DNA from: an uncultured Paracoccaceae bacterium
GTDB taxonomy: Bacteria > Pseudomonadota > Alphaproteobacteria > Rhodobacterales > Rhodobacteraceae
Assembly: GCA_947489445.1 (NCBI GenBank)
Contig: CANLDN010000004.1
Span: 186,001 to 250,000 of the forward strand
DNA length: 64,000 nt
Reading direction: 5' to 3'
Part shown: positions 44,393 through 53,812 of the stretch, piece by piece
Layout of the letters: each line of letters begins with the position of its first letter
Position numbering within the stretch: position 1 is the first letter of the stretch
Notes under the pieces: model-generated
Told to the model about the DNA's origin: nothing
Databases searched by the model: none
What the model saw: only the letters and a program-made list of their open reading frames with translations
Made by a program: the position numbers and the translations under genes

Positions 44393-45133
44393 ATGCCAAC
44401 CCCTGACCCCCAACCCGCCTTTGTTCTGATCCGGCCACAGATGGGCGAAAATATTGGGGCGGCGGCCCGCGCGATGTGGAACTTCGGACTGGACCGGATG
44501 CGGATCGTGGCGCCGCGCGATGGCTGGCCCAATCAAAAGGCGGTCGCCATGGCCAGCGGCGCGGGGCGGCTTCTGGACGAGGCGCGGCTTTTTGATGATA
44601 CGGCTGCCGCCATCGGCGATTGTGATTTTGTCTATGCGACCACGGCCCGTCCGCGCGACCTGACCAAGCAGGTGTTCACGCCAGAGGCCGCGATGCAGGA
44701 CGCCCGCGCGCGGATTGCTGCCGGCGGCAAGGTCGCGGTGATGTTCGGGCCGGAACGGTCGGGCATGGAAAATGACGATATTGCGCGGGCTAACGCAATC
44801 ATCTCGGTTCCGGTGAACCCTGATTTTCCGTCACTCAATCTGGGACAATGTGTGCTGCTGACAGGGTATGAATGGCGGCGCGAGGTGTTGCCAGCAGATG
44901 CGACCCGCACCGATGCGGTCGGCGACTGGGCTGAACAGATCGAGATTGAAAAGCTCAGCCAGCATTACGAAGAACGGCTGGAGGATGCCGGTTTCTTTTT
45001 TCCTGAACACAAAGCCGCCAACATGAAGATTAATCTGCGCAACCTATGGTCGCGTATGCCCATGACACGGGCCGATGTGCAGATGCTGCACGGCGTTATG
45101 CGTCAGATGGTGCGGTGGAAAGAACGCGACTAG
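44393..45133 (+). CDS. trmJ: tRNA (cytidine/uridine-2'-O-)-methyltransferase TrmJ
   Basis: SPOUT-class methyltransferase of 246 aa that 2'-O-methylates position 32 of tRNAs. Motifs: VLIRPQMGENIGAAARAMWNFGL (motif 1), VMFGPERSGMENDDIARAN (motif 2) and NPDFPSLNLGQCVLLTGYEWRR (motif 3, knotted SAM site). A C-terminal helical extension is present, typical of TrmJ. The ATG at 44393 has AAAGGAAG upstream. Confidence 0.9.
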   Translation: MPTPDPQPAFVLIRPQMGENIGAAARAMWNFGLDRMRIVAPRDGWPNQKAVAMASGAGRLLDEARLFDDTAAAIGDCDFVYATTARPRDLTKQVFTPEAAMQDARARIAAGGKVAVMFGPERSGMENDDIARANAIISVPVNPDFPSLNLGQCVLLTGYEWRREVLPADATRTDAVGDWAEQIEIEKLSQHYEERLEDAGFFFPEHKAANMKINLRNLWSRMPMTRADVQMLHGVMRQMVRWKERD

Positions 45134-45297
45134 CTTTTGTTAACAGTCTCTCAGCGCACCGTGCGTTGGGGTCCGACGTTTTGCCGACACTTTGCCGACC
45201 ATAATCCGCCCCGCATATTTGCCCTATCGCGTCACCCTGACGCTTGCAGCGGCCCCGCCGCCGCCCTACCTTCCGCCCATAAATCCCGGAGCAGACA

Positions 45298-46431
45298 ATG
45301 CCATCAAAGCGCAGCATTTTTGAAGAGGTCGGCGAAACCGCCAAACAGACCGCGGCCCCTGGCGCCATCGACCGGGCCGGGCAGGGCGCACGCGGCGCGA
45401 TCCGCATTTGGCTGATGGTCCTGTTCGCGCTGGTTGTGGTGATGATCGCCGTGGGCGGCCTGACCCGGCTGACCGATAGCGGCCTGTCGATTACTGAATG
45501 GAAACCCGTCACAGGTGCCTTGCCGCCGATGTCGGCGGAGGTTTGGACCGAAGAGTTCGATAAATACCGCGCCATTCCGGAATATCAGTTGCAAAACAAA
45601 GGGATGACGCTGGAAGAATTCAAGGTCATCTATTGGTGGGAATGGGGTCACCGGCAATTGGGGCGCCTAATCGGCGTCGTCTGGGCAGTTGGTTTCCTGT
45701 TCTTCCTCGTGACCAAAAAGATACCCAACGGCTGGACCGGACGGCTTTTGTTCATCGGCGCATTGGGCGGTCTGCAAGGGTTCATTGGCTGGTGGATGGT
45801 GTCATCGGGCCTACGCGAAGGTATGCTCGACGTGGCGTCCTACCGCCTTGCCACGCATCTTGGCCTCGCCTTCGTAATTTTCGGCTTCATCGCTTGGTAT
45901 ATCTATCGACTGGGCCGCACGCAGGCGGATATCTTGCAGGCGCGACGCAATGGCGACAGCGCATTATCCAGCGTTTCCAGTGTCTTGGTCGGTCTGACAT
46001 TTATACAAATCATCATCGGCGCATTGGTTGCCGGCATTGATGCAGGCCGCGCCTATCCCGATTGGCCGCTGATGGCCGGCGGGTTTTTTCCGCCACAACC
46101 CTTTGATCTACAACCTGTCTGGCGCAACTTCTTCGAGGATGCGGGGCTGGTCCAGTTCATGCATAGAATGGCCGGTTATATATTGTTTTTGTTTGGTATT
46201 TTCGTTTGGCTGCGCGCCCGAAAATCCGCCAATCTGCAAACACGTTTCGCGTTCAACCTGGTCACGGCAGTCCTTCTGCTCCAGATGGTGCTGGGTATCA
46301 TCACGGTCATCTATTCCGCAACATGGCAGATTGCGATCGTGCATCAGTTTGGTGCCGTGGTGCTTTGGGCGGCGATCCTGCGCGCGCGCTTTCTGGCCCA
46401 ATATCCCGTTGCACAATCCGTAAGAGCCTAA
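45298..46431 (+). CDS. ctaA: Heme A synthase (COX15/CtaA type 2)
   Basis: Integral membrane protein of 377 aa with eight predicted helices that oxidises the heme O methyl group to make heme A for cytochrome c oxidases. The four expected heme-ligand His regions are visible: EWGHRQLGRLIG, RLATHLGLAFVIF, QFMHRMAGYILF and AIVHQFGAVVLW. The N-terminal ~35 residues form the soluble extension typical of alphaproteobacterial forms. No cox genes are adjacent. Confidence 0.94.
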   Translation: MPSKRSIFEEVGETAKQTAAPGAIDRAGQGARGAIRIWLMVLFALVVVMIAVGGLTRLTDSGLSITEWKPVTGALPPMSAEVWTEEFDKYRAIPEYQLQNKGMTLEEFKVIYWWEWGHRQLGRLIGVVWAVGFLFFLVTKKIPNGWTGRLLFIGALGGLQGFIGWWMVSSGLREGMLDVASYRLATHLGLAFVIFGFIAWYIYRLGRTQADILQARRNGDSALSSVSSVLVGLTFIQIIIGALVAGIDAGRAYPDWPLMAGGFFPPQPFDLQPVWRNFFEDAGLVQFMHRMAGYILFLFGIFVWLRARKSANLQTRFAFNLVTAVLLLQMVLGIITVIYSATWQIAIVHQFGAVVLWAAILRARFLAQYPVAQSVRA

Positions 46432-46435
46432 ATAT

Positions 46436-47905
46436 ATGACCGCTTATCAAAAACTTATGGCCTTTCAGCGCGAAACGGAGGCATTGGGTCAAATCGCCGG
46501 GCGTCTTGGTTGGGATCAAGAAACTATGATGCCCGAAGGGGCAACCCCCCAACGGGCAGAGGAACACGGTGCGATGGCCAATATCCTGCACGCCCGCCGG
46601 ATTGATCCGCGCGTGGGTGACTGGCTGGAACAGGCCGAAGCTCCGGATGCCACGGGTGCCGCCAACCTGCGCGAAATCAAGCGTAGCTTCGAACGTACAT
46701 CGAAAGTCCCCGCCGCATTGGCGGCAGAGCTTGCGAAGACAACATCACTGGCTCACCGCACATGGGCGCAAGCGCGTGCTGACGAAGACGTACCCGCGTT
46801 TCTGCCTATTTTACAAAAGGTTGTGGAGCTTCGCAAAGAAGAGGCCGCGGCCGTTGCAGGCGATGCAAACCCATATGACGCCTTGTTGGACGATTACGAG
46901 CCAGGGGCAACCGGGGCCAGTCTTGCGGCGATGTTTGATGCGTTGCGCCCACGCCTGGTTGCCTTGCGCGCAGCCATTCTGGATCGGCCCGCGCCCGCCA
47001 AACTGACCACTGCATTTGATGAAAACGGCCAGCTGGCCCTGTCTGAAAAACTGGCATTGGCCTTTGGGTATGATCTGAACAGCGGACGGATCGACAAGGC
47101 GGTGCACCCGTTTTCCTCCGGGTCCGGGCTTGATGTGCGGATTACAACACGCACGAACCTGACCGACCCATTCAATTGTTTTTATTCAACAATTCACGAG
47201 GTCGGCCATGCCGCTTACGAGCAGGGGATCGACGATGCCCACCTGCTGACCCCGCTGGGCCGCGGGGTGTCGATGGGCGTGCATGAAAGCCAAAGCCGAA
47301 TTTACGAAAACCAGCTTGGCCGTAGTCGGGCTTTCACCGGTTGGCTTTATGGTCAGATGCGCGACACGTTCGGGGATTTCGGCATTCCCAACGAGGAGGC
47401 ATTCTACGCTACGGTCAACAGCGTCCATGACGGCTTCATCCGGACGGAAGCGGATGAGGTGCAATATAATCTGCATGTGCTGCTGCGCTTCGATCTGGAA
47501 AGGGCTTTGATCGCCGGTGACTTGGATGTCAACGACCTCGAAGCGGCCTGGAATGATCGGTTCAAAGCTGATTTCGGCTATGCGGTCGATAAACCCTCAA
47601 ACGGTGTTTTGCAGGATGTGCATTGGTCAGAGGGGCTGTTTGGATATTTCCCGACCTACACGCTTGGCAACGTCTACGCAGGCTGCCTTCACGGTGCTTT
47701 GCGCAATGCGGTGCCGGATCTTGATGATAGTCTGGCGCAAGGCGACACATCGCAGGCCACAGGCTGGTTACGCGAAAACCTACAACAATTCGGTGGGTTA
47801 CGCTCCCCGGTTGAGACAATCAAACATGCATCTGGCATTGATCCAAGCGAAGGGCCGATTCTGGATTATCTTGAGGCCAAATTTGCGGGAATTTACGGGC
47901 TTTAG
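46436..47905 (+). CDS. M32 family metallocarboxypeptidase
   Basis: Protein of 489 aa. The HEVGH zinc motif is at residues 254-258 (STIHEVGHAAYEQG), followed by MGVHESQSRIYEN with the third ligand and IRTEADEVQYNLHVLLR, both M32 signatures. It cleaves C-terminal residues with broad specificity in the cytoplasm (Taq/Pfu carboxypeptidase type). It starts 4 bases after ctaA and may be co-transcribed with it. Convergent with the enoyl-CoA hydratase-like gene, overlapping 4 bases. Confidence 0.95.
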   Translation: MTAYQKLMAFQRETEALGQIAGRLGWDQETMMPEGATPQRAEEHGAMANILHARRIDPRVGDWLEQAEAPDATGAANLREIKRSFERTSKVPAALAAELAKTTSLAHRTWAQARADEDVPAFLPILQKVVELRKEEAAAVAGDANPYDALLDDYEPGATGASLAAMFDALRPRLVALRAAILDRPAPAKLTTAFDENGQLALSEKLALAFGYDLNSGRIDKAVHPFSSGSGLDVRITTRTNLTDPFNCFYSTIHEVGHAAYEQGIDDAHLLTPLGRGVSMGVHESQSRIYENQLGRSRAFTGWLYGQMRDTFGDFGIPNEEAFYATVNSVHDGFIRTEADEVQYNLHVLLRFDLERALIAGDLDVNDLEAAWNDRFKADFGYAVDKPSNGVLQDVHWSEGLFGYFPTYTLGNVYAGCLHGALRNAVPDLDDSLAQGDTSQATGWLRENLQQFGGLRSPVETIKHASGIDPSEGPILDYLEAKFAGIYGL

Positions 47906-48687
47906 TCCTGCCAATCCGGGTCGCGCTTTTCCAAAAAGGCGTTGATCCCTTCATCGGTGTCATGGTCCAGCATGTTGTGCACCATGACCTCGCCCGTGAA
48001 TCGATAGGCATCCGCGACGGGCATTTGAATTTGGCGGTAAAACGCCTCCTTCCCGATTTTGACGGCGGAGGGAAGCTTGGCTGCAATCGATTGGGCCAGC
48101 TCCATGGTTTCCCGCGCCAACGCATCGGAATGAACGGCCCGGTTGATCAGGCCAAGGTCCTGCGCCTCGCGCGCATTGATGAAACGACCGGTCGTCAACA
48201 TCTCAAACGCCGCCTTGCGTGACATATTCCGGGTCAGTGCGACCATCGGGGTCGAACAGAATAGGCCGATATTCACGCCATTGACTCCAAACCGGGTTTC
48301 ATCGGCGGCGATCGCCATGTCGCATGTGGCGACCAGCTGACACCCGGCCGCCGTGGCAAGCCCGTGAACCTGCGCGATGACGGGCTGGGGCAGGGATTGG
48401 ATGCGCTGCATCAGCGCGGCACAGCGGTCGAACAGATCTTTGAAATAGAGCGCACCACCATCTTCGGTTTGACGGTGCGCCTGCATCTCTTTCAGGTCAT
48501 GGCCCGCGCAAAACGCCTTTCCCGTCCCGTTGATAATGACCGCGCGCACCTGCGCGTCATTGGCGATGCTATCCAGGCTGTGATGCAACGCCGCGATCAT
48601 CGCGTCTGACAGCGCATTCAACCGTTCCGGCGCGTTCAGCGTCAATGTGGTCACTGACGCAGCGTCTTGTCGTTGCAGGATTGTCAT
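47902..48687 (-). CDS. Enoyl-CoA hydratase/isomerase family protein (ECHDC3-like)
   Basis: Crotonase-fold protein of 261 aa. Oxyanion-hole segments are AFCAGHDLKEM and VHGLATAAGCQLV. Where true hydratases carry a catalytic Glu after the second segment, this protein reads GVNIGLFCSTPMVALTRN, as in the ECHDC3 subgroup, so classical hydration activity is doubtful. It is preceded by a divergent thioesterase gene 51 bases away. The substrate is unknown. Confidence 0.88.
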   Translation of the reverse strand: MTILQRQDAASVTTLTLNAPERLNALSDAMIAALHHSLDSIANDAQVRAVIINGTGKAFCAGHDLKEMQAHRQTEDGGALYFKDLFDRCAALMQRIQSLPQPVIAQVHGLATAAGCQLVATCDMAIAADETRFGVNGVNIGLFCSTPMVALTRNMSRKAAFEMLTTGRFINAREAQDLGLINRAVHSDALARETMELAQSIAAKLPSAVKIGKEAFYRQIQMPVADAYRFTGEVMVHNMLDHDTDEGINAFLEKRDPDWQD

Positions 48688-48738
48688 CGCGCGTTCCCCA
48701 TGCTGATCTGAAAGAATGTTAAGGCAGGGAGGACCGAT

Positions 48739-49158
48739 ATGGAACTAAAGATGGATATCGGCCAGCTGGAAACCTTCGTGGCGGACCAGTTTCCCCAGTT
48801 GGGCGATGATTTTGCTATTGAAGAGCTGACCCCGGAGGGCGTGCGCGTTCGTTTGCAAGTGGCAGAGCGGCATTTGCGCCCCGGTGGCACCGTATCGGGC
48901 CCATCGATGTTCGCACTGGCGGATGTGGGGATGTATCTGGCCATTCTGGCCCGTCTGGGGCCTGTGGCGCTGGCTGTGACAACCAATTGTTCCATTGATT
49001 TCATGCGCAAGCCTGCTGCCCATGCGGACATGATCTGCGACACCAAATTATTGAAGCTGGGCCGGGTGTTAGCGGTTGGTGATGCGGTATTGTTCAGCGA
49101 AGGGCAGGCGGCCCCGGTGGCGCGCGCATCGCTTACTTATTCGATCCCGCCCGCATAA
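48739..49158 (+). CDS. PaaI family hotdog thioesterase
   Basis: Protein of 139 aa with the hotdog-fold core: HLRPGGTVSGPSMFALADVGMYLA contains the central helix with its catalytic acid, and TNCSIDFMRKPAAHADMIC follows. It hydrolyses acyl-CoA thioesters in the cytoplasm. A GGAGG site precedes the ATG. The divergent ECHDC3-like gene suggests a role in acyl-CoA housekeeping. Confidence 0.88.
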   Translation: MELKMDIGQLETFVADQFPQLGDDFAIEELTPEGVRVRLQVAERHLRPGGTVSGPSMFALADVGMYLAILARLGPVALAVTTNCSIDFMRKPAAHADMICDTKLLKLGRVLAVGDAVLFSEGQAAPVARASLTYSIPPA

Positions 49159-49184
49159 AAAATGGGCCGGAACATATCCGGCCC
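49156..49184 (-). terminator. Rho-independent terminator of the DUF1127 gene
   Basis: On the minus strand GGGCCGGA pairs with TCCGGCCC around a short TATGT-type loop and is followed by ATTTTTTAT. It lies just after the DUF1127 stop and also abuts the end of the convergent thioesterase gene. Confidence 0.8.
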
Positions 49185-49206
49185 AGTCAGGAAGATGGCA
49201 GGTCTG

Positions 49207-49434
49207 TCAGTCCTGCCAGAAAGGTTTGGATGCCTCTGCCTGCGCAGAGATATGATCCAAACCAATGTCTTTGAGCAAATAGGGATCAAGCGCGCCTAGG
49301 TGTTTGCGCGTGCGTCGGCGGGTGTCCCATTTCGTCACAGCCACCGCGAAACGCACTGCAATACCAGCCAGAAAAGGCAGGCGGGCCTGGCTATTCAAAG
49401 CATTAATTTGCGCGGGGTGGAGCGCGTGTGACAT
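49207..49434 (-). CDS. DUF1127 (YjiS-like) small protein
   Basis: Protein of 75 aa. The C-terminal half has the DUF1127 pattern TRRRTRKHLGALDPYLLKDIGLD: an Arg-rich helix followed by a Leu-x-x-Leu-Asp-x-x-x-Leu-x-Asp-Ile-Gly block. Related short DUF1127 proteins bind RNA and affect phosphate and carbon metabolism in Agrobacterium and Rhodobacter. It is divergent from the MocR gene, with a palindrome 17 bases upstream of its start. Confidence 0.85.
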   Translation of the reverse strand: MSHALHPAQINALNSQARLPFLAGIAVRFAVAVTKWDTRRRTRKHLGALDPYLLKDIGLDHISAQAEASKPFWQD

Positions 49435-49450
49435 GGGACAACTCCTTCAT

Positions 49451-49541
49451 ATTGTATTGACACAATGCAGCGAAATGCCGCAATATGAAGGTACAATATG
49501 TTTTGGTGATAGGTCCATAAAATGATTGTACCCGATACAAT
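49451..49541. promoter_or_regulatory. Divergent control region with ATTGT...ACAAT palindromes
   Basis: Two similar inverted repeats lie in the DUF1127-MocR gap: ATTGTATTGACACAAT at 49451-49466 and ATTGTACCCGATACAAT at 49525-49541, with a half-site-like GTACAATATG at 49491-49500. The second covers the first codons of the MocR gene. They are likely operators for the MocR protein itself, which would then repress its own translation-start region and control DUF1127. Confidence 0.6.
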
Positions 49542-50922
49542 ATGGCGACCGGATATGTCCGGCGCTGGAAAATCCAAGTACAAAACGCTTGCGCAGGCCA
49601 TCCGCGATGGGATCGCCGCGGGGGACCTTGCCGCCGGATCGAAACTGCCGACGGTGCGTGATCTGGCGTACCGTGTCGGCGTGACGCCGGGCACGGTGGC
49701 CCGCGCGTATGGGCTGCTGACGGATGAGGGGCGGTTGATCGCGGAAGTAGGCCGCGGCACATTCGTGGCGGGGTCTGCTCGCAAGGAACGCCCCTTGGAA
49801 ACCCCGTTGATCCATCTGGTGGATGAAAGCACTGCGGATTTTCGCAGCAGCCGGGTGCCGGATGTCGGGCAGGGGCGGATCATAGATGATGCGCTGATCC
49901 GGCTGGGCCAATCGCATCGGCGGCGGCATATAAATTATCCGACGGCCATTACCGATATTGAGGCGCGCGAGGCGGTGGTCGACTGGATCGGGCCCGCGCG
50001 GGTTGGGGCGCTTGATACGCATCACGTGGTGCTGGGCAATGGGGCGCAAAACTGCGCGATCATGGCCTTGCAGGCCGAATTGCATGGGGCGCATCCGGTG
50101 ATCCTGACCGAGGAGCTGGCCTATCCCGGCGTGCGCCATGCCGCGCGATTGCTGCGGGCGCAGGTCGTAGGCGTCGCGATGGATGATGAAGGCATCATTC
50201 CCGAGGCGCTGGCAGAAGCTTATCGCACCCATGGCGGCCAGATCCTGATGACCGCAGCAGAGGTACACAGCCCTACGACCATCAAAACCAGCTATGCGCG
50301 CAAAAAGGCGATTGCGGCGCTGGCAGAGCGGTTTGGTCTGACCATTATCGAGGATGATTGTCATACGACAGGGCCCACGGATGTGCCCGCCTACCGGGCG
50401 ATATTACCAAAACAATCATATTTTGTGGCCTCTTTGACGAAATCGTTGAGCGGGGCACTGCGGTTTGGTTATGCCGTGGCTCCGGTCGGGCGCGGTAAGG
50501 AACTGCGCCAAGTGGCGCAAAGCTCTTTTTACGGCATCGCCCAACCGATGCTGGATATCTGCGCCGATCTGTTGACGTCAGGCGATGCCGCGCGCATTCG
50601 GGATGCCGTGTTGGACGGTACGGCAGCGCGTGTGCGGCTGGCAGTGAACCGATTGGGTGGCTGGGATCTGCGCTGGCGCGAAGACGCCCCCTTTGTCTGG
50701 TTGCAATTGCCGCAAGGGTGGCGCGCTTCCAGCTTCACGGTCGCTTGTGAGCGCAAGGGTGTGACGATCCGCCCAGCGGATGAGTTTGTGTTGTCGAACG
50801 CGCGTGCGCCAAATGCCGTCAGGCTTGCGGTGAATACATGTGTGTCCGAAGAGCGATATCTGCAGGCGTTGGCCGATATGAATGATTTGTTGGGTAATCC
50901 GGTTGTTTCGATGGAGGGTTAG
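49522..50922 (+). CDS. MocR-type regulator (GntR winged helix fused to aminotransferase fold)
   Basis: Protein of 466 aa. Residues 15-85 form a GntR DNA-binding domain (KYKTLAQAIRDGIAAGDLAAG, LPTVRDLAYRVGVTPGTVARAY). Residues 110-460 are a class I aminotransferase-like domain with the PLP Lys in FVASLTKSLSGALRFGYAV and VIEDDCHTTG-like cofactor contacts (IIEDDCHTTG). MocR proteins sense amino-acid or vitamin B6 derivatives. The start at 49522 gives the family N-terminus DTIWRPDMSG, though it overlaps a palindrome; an ATG at 49555 is an alternative. Confidence 0.9.
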   Translation: MIVPDTIWRPDMSGAGKSKYKTLAQAIRDGIAAGDLAAGSKLPTVRDLAYRVGVTPGTVARAYGLLTDEGRLIAEVGRGTFVAGSARKERPLETPLIHLVDESTADFRSSRVPDVGQGRIIDDALIRLGQSHRRRHINYPTAITDIEAREAVVDWIGPARVGALDTHHVVLGNGAQNCAIMALQAELHGAHPVILTEELAYPGVRHAARLLRAQVVGVAMDDEGIIPEALAEAYRTHGGQILMTAAEVHSPTTIKTSYARKKAIAALAERFGLTIIEDDCHTTGPTDVPAYRAILPKQSYFVASLTKSLSGALRFGYAVAPVGRGKELRQVAQSSFYGIAQPMLDICADLLTSGDAARIRDAVLDGTAARVRLAVNRLGGWDLRWREDAPFVWLQLPQGWRASSFTVACERKGVTIRPADEFVLSNARAPNAVRLAVNTCVSEERYLQALADMNDLLGNPVVSMEG

Positions 50923-51067
50923 TGGGGTAAAATAATACCTAATTTGCAAGCATTTGATTTTGCTTATTTAATTCGGCTGTCGTGCGCTTGACTGCGTTCC
51001 GGGTCTCTCTATAACGGCGCAATCTGAATGACCGTGGCTGCAAGCCACCCCAACCTTTTGGTGAGAT

Positions 51068-51529
51068 ATGAAAACCTTTACCGCAACACCAGCGGATATC
51101 GACAAGAAATGGATCCTGATCGACGCTGAAGGCGTTGTTCTGGGCCGTCTTGCCTCTATCATCGCGATGCGCTTGCGCGGCAAGCACAAGCCATCTTTCA
51201 CGCCGCACATGGATATGGGCGACAACGTGATCGTCATCAACGCCGAGAAAATCCAGATGACCGGTAAAAAACGTGATGAGCGTTATTACTGGCACACCGG
51301 CCACCCCGGTGGGATCAAGTCCAAGACCAAGGCCGAGATCCTCGAAGGTGCGCACCCGGAGCGCGTGATCATGAAAGCCGTCCAGCGCATGCTGCCCGGC
51401 GGCAAGCTGTCCCGTCAACAACTGACCCATCTGCGCGTCTTCGCAGGTGCAGAGCACGGTATGGAAGCCCAAAAGCCCGAAGTTCTGGATGTCAAATCCA
51501 TGAACAAAAAGAACACGAGGACCGCATAA
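51068..51529 (+). CDS. rplM: 50S ribosomal protein L13
   Basis: Protein of 153 aa with the L13 signatures [45 protein letters not shown] and [26 protein letters not shown]. Its stop shares a base with the start of rpsI (TAATG), the universal rplM-rpsI pair. Confidence 0.97.
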   Translation: MKTFTATPADIDKKWILIDAEGVVLGRLASIIAMRLRGKHKPSFTPHMDMGDNVIVINAEKIQMTGKKRDERYYWHTGHPGGIKSKTKAEILEGAHPERVIMKAVQRMLPGGKLSRQQLTHLRVFAGAEHGMEAQKPEVLDVKSMNKKNTRTA

Positions 51530-52029
51530 TGGCCGATCAAGTCAATTCGCTCGAAGAGCTGGGCCAAGTTGCCGAAGGTGTTGAAGCCGTCGATGCACCT
51601 GTTGTTGAAACTGCTGCCCCCCGTGAACCTGTTCGCGATGAATTGGGCCGGTCTTACGCCACTGGTAAGCGCAAGGATGCGATTGCCCGTGTGTGGATTA
51701 AGCCTGGTTCGGGTAAAGTGACCGTTAACGGTAAGGACATGAACACGTATTTCGCGCGTCCTGTGCTGCAGATGATCCTTGCCCAGCCATTTTCGGTTGC
51801 CGGTGTCACGGGTCAGTTTGACGTGGTGGCCACGGTCAAAGGCGGCGGTCTGTCCGGTCAGGCCGGTGCGGTCAAGCACGGCGTGTCCAAGGCGCTGCAG
51901 CTGTATGACCCAAGCTTGCGCCCTGCGCTGAAGGCCGCTGGTTTCCTGACACGCGACAGCCGCGTGGTGGAACGCAAGAAATACGGTAAGGCAAAAGCGC
52001 GTAAGAGCTTCCAGTTCTCCAAGCGTTAA
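51529..52029 (+). CDS. rpsI: 30S ribosomal protein S9
   Basis: Protein of 166 aa. The core begins near residue 42 ([26 protein letters not shown]) and ends with the conserved [17 protein letters not shown] tail that reaches the decoding site. The 40-residue acidic N-terminal extension is typical of alphaproteobacterial S9. A terminator follows. Confidence 0.97.
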   Translation: MADQVNSLEELGQVAEGVEAVDAPVVETAAPREPVRDELGRSYATGKRKDAIARVWIKPGSGKVTVNGKDMNTYFARPVLQMILAQPFSVAGVTGQFDVVATVKGGGLSGQAGAVKHGVSKALQLYDPSLRPALKAAGFLTRDSRVVERKKYGKAKARKSFQFSKR

Positions 52030-52049
52030 ACCTTATCACAACATTTGCG

Positions 52050-52079
52050 AAGGGCGGTTCATTTGAGCCGCCCTTTTGC
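52050..52079 (+). terminator. Rho-independent terminator of rplM-rpsI
   Basis: AAGGGCGGTTC pairs with GAGCCGCCCTT around an ATTT loop (one G-U pair) and is followed by TTGCATT. It lies 20 bases after the rpsI stop. Confidence 0.85.
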
Positions 52080-52142
52080 ATTGCAGCATTCTGGCACGAA
52101 TAACGTATTGATCTTTTTCGCTTGGCAGGAAAACATCCAGTG

Positions 52143-53015
52143 ATGTGGCGCAGATTGACGGCAACAGAAGGCGGACGCGGATTGCTGATGGTCAGCCCGC
52201 CGTTTTTCTATGCACTTTTGCTGATGGCGGTGCCATTGGGCGCGATCGTGTTGTTCAGTTTCTGGACGCAGGATTTTATGGCGCTCGACACCACATTCAC
52301 CTTGGACAACTACCGCGAAGTTTCTGAGAAACCGATCTACCGCGCCTTGCTGGAACGCTCGCTTTATGTGTCCGCTTGTGTCACCGCGGTGACGGTTATC
52401 CTCGCGTTTCCAGTGGCTTACTTTGTCTCTTTTCATGTGCGACCGGAACGCAAGTCGCTTTGGTTATTCCTGATTACGATACCGTTTTGGACGTCATATC
52501 TGATCCGCGTTTTTCTGTGGAAAGTGATCTTGGGCTATAACGGGGTTATCAATACCGGGCTGATCAATGTGGGCCTTATTGATGAGCCGCTGACCTTTAT
52601 CCTGTATAACGTCAACGCGGTGATCATCACGTTGGCGCATGCGTTTGCGCCTTTTGCGATCCTGCCGATTTTTGTGGCTTTGGAAAAGATTGACCGGTCA
52701 CTGCTGGAGGCGTCACAGGATTTGGGGGAAAGCAAGGTGATGACCTTTTTCCGGGTCACCTTGCCGCTGGCGATGCCGGGCGTTGTTGCTGCGGTCCTGA
52801 TCGTGTTTATTCCCACGATTGGTGACTACGTCACGCCAGAGTTGATGGGGGGCGCAGGTGGCAAACTGATTGCAAACATGATCCAAACGCAGTTTCTGGC
52901 GCTGAATAATGCCCCGCTTGGCGCCGCCTTGGCCGTGGTCGCGATGGTATGTGTGACCGTGATTGCACTGGTCTTTGTATTGCTGAACCGCCGCTGGCTG
53001 AAGGGACGGTCATGA
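52143..53015 (+). CDS. ABC transporter permease (PotB-like)
   Basis: Inner-membrane permease of 290 aa with six predicted helices. The EAA loop reads LLEASQDLGESKVMTFFRVTLPLAMPG, the ATPase-docking site. Similarity in layout is to spermidine/putrescine PotB and related type I importers. The start is ATG 52143 or GTG 52140, placed by an AGGAAA site. Its stop overlaps the PotC-like gene (ATGA). No substrate-binding protein gene is adjacent. Confidence 0.9.
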   Translation: MWRRLTATEGGRGLLMVSPPFFYALLLMAVPLGAIVLFSFWTQDFMALDTTFTLDNYREVSEKPIYRALLERSLYVSACVTAVTVILAFPVAYFVSFHVRPERKSLWLFLITIPFWTSYLIRVFLWKVILGYNGVINTGLINVGLIDEPLTFILYNVNAVIITLAHAFAPFAILPIFVALEKIDRSLLEASQDLGESKVMTFFRVTLPLAMPGVVAAVLIVFIPTIGDYVTPELMGGAGGKLIANMIQTQFLALNNAPLGAALAVVAMVCVTVIALVFVLLNRRWLKGRS

Positions 53016-53812
53016 AACTGCGTATTTATGCCATCGCTTATCTGATTTTCCTTTATGCTCCAATTGCTTTGCTGCCGGTCTTTGCGTTCAATGATGCGAC
53101 GATCATCGCGTTCCCGCTGAGTGGGTTCACCACCGACTGGTTTGGCGAATTGCTGACCAACAAGTCGCTTCATACCGCTGTTGGCAACTCTCTTTTCATT
53201 GCCATTATGACGGCGATCCTGTCCACGCTTCTGGGGATCTGCGCTGCCCGCGCCGGGGCGATGTACCGCTTTCCCGTCAAGGCGGGGATCATGGGGTTCA
53301 TCATGTTACCTCTTGTTTTGCCAGAGATTATTGTGGCTGTGTCCCTTCTGATTGTCGTGGTTCAGATTTTTGGATGGGGCCTGTCGAACTGGACGATCAT
53401 CGCGGCCCACGTCCTGATCTGTACGCCATTTTGCATCGCGATCCTGAATGGTGCATTTCAAAACCTTGATCCATCAATGGAGGAGGCGGCGATGGATCTG
53501 GGTGAAAGCCGGTTTGGTGCCTTTCGGACCGTAACCCTGCCGCTGGTGATGCCAGGGATTATTTCGTCGATGTTGATCGCGTTCACGATCAGCCTGGACG
53601 AATTCATCATCGCGTTTTTCCTGTCCGGCGTCAGCCCGACCATGCCGGTCTATATCTGGGGCTTGCTGCGTTTTCCGGCGTCTTTGCCGGTTGTCATGGC
53701 GCTGGGAACAATCCTGGTTGCGCTCTCTATCATCTTGTTAACAATCGCAGAAATCCTGCGCCGCCGCGGTATGGCCCGCGCGGGTGTCGCCGAAAAAGGG
53801 GGCTTTCTTTGA
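53012..53812 (+). CDS. ABC transporter permease (PotC-like)
   Basis: Second permease subunit, 266 aa, six helices. The EAA loop is MEEAAMDLGESRFGAFRTVTLPLVMPG, and the SLDEFIIAFFLSG segment is characteristic of PotC. It overlaps the preceding permease by 4 bases and the following ATPase gene by 4 bases, showing a tightly coupled operon. Confidence 0.92.
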   Translation: MKLRIYAIAYLIFLYAPIALLPVFAFNDATIIAFPLSGFTTDWFGELLTNKSLHTAVGNSLFIAIMTAILSTLLGICAARAGAMYRFPVKAGIMGFIMLPLVLPEIIVAVSLLIVVVQIFGWGLSNWTIIAAHVLICTPFCIAILNGAFQNLDPSMEEAAMDLGESRFGAFRTVTLPLVMPGIISSMLIAFTISLDEFIIAFFLSGVSPTMPVYIWGLLRFPASLPVVMALGTILVALSIILLTIAEILRRRGMARAGVAEKGGFL

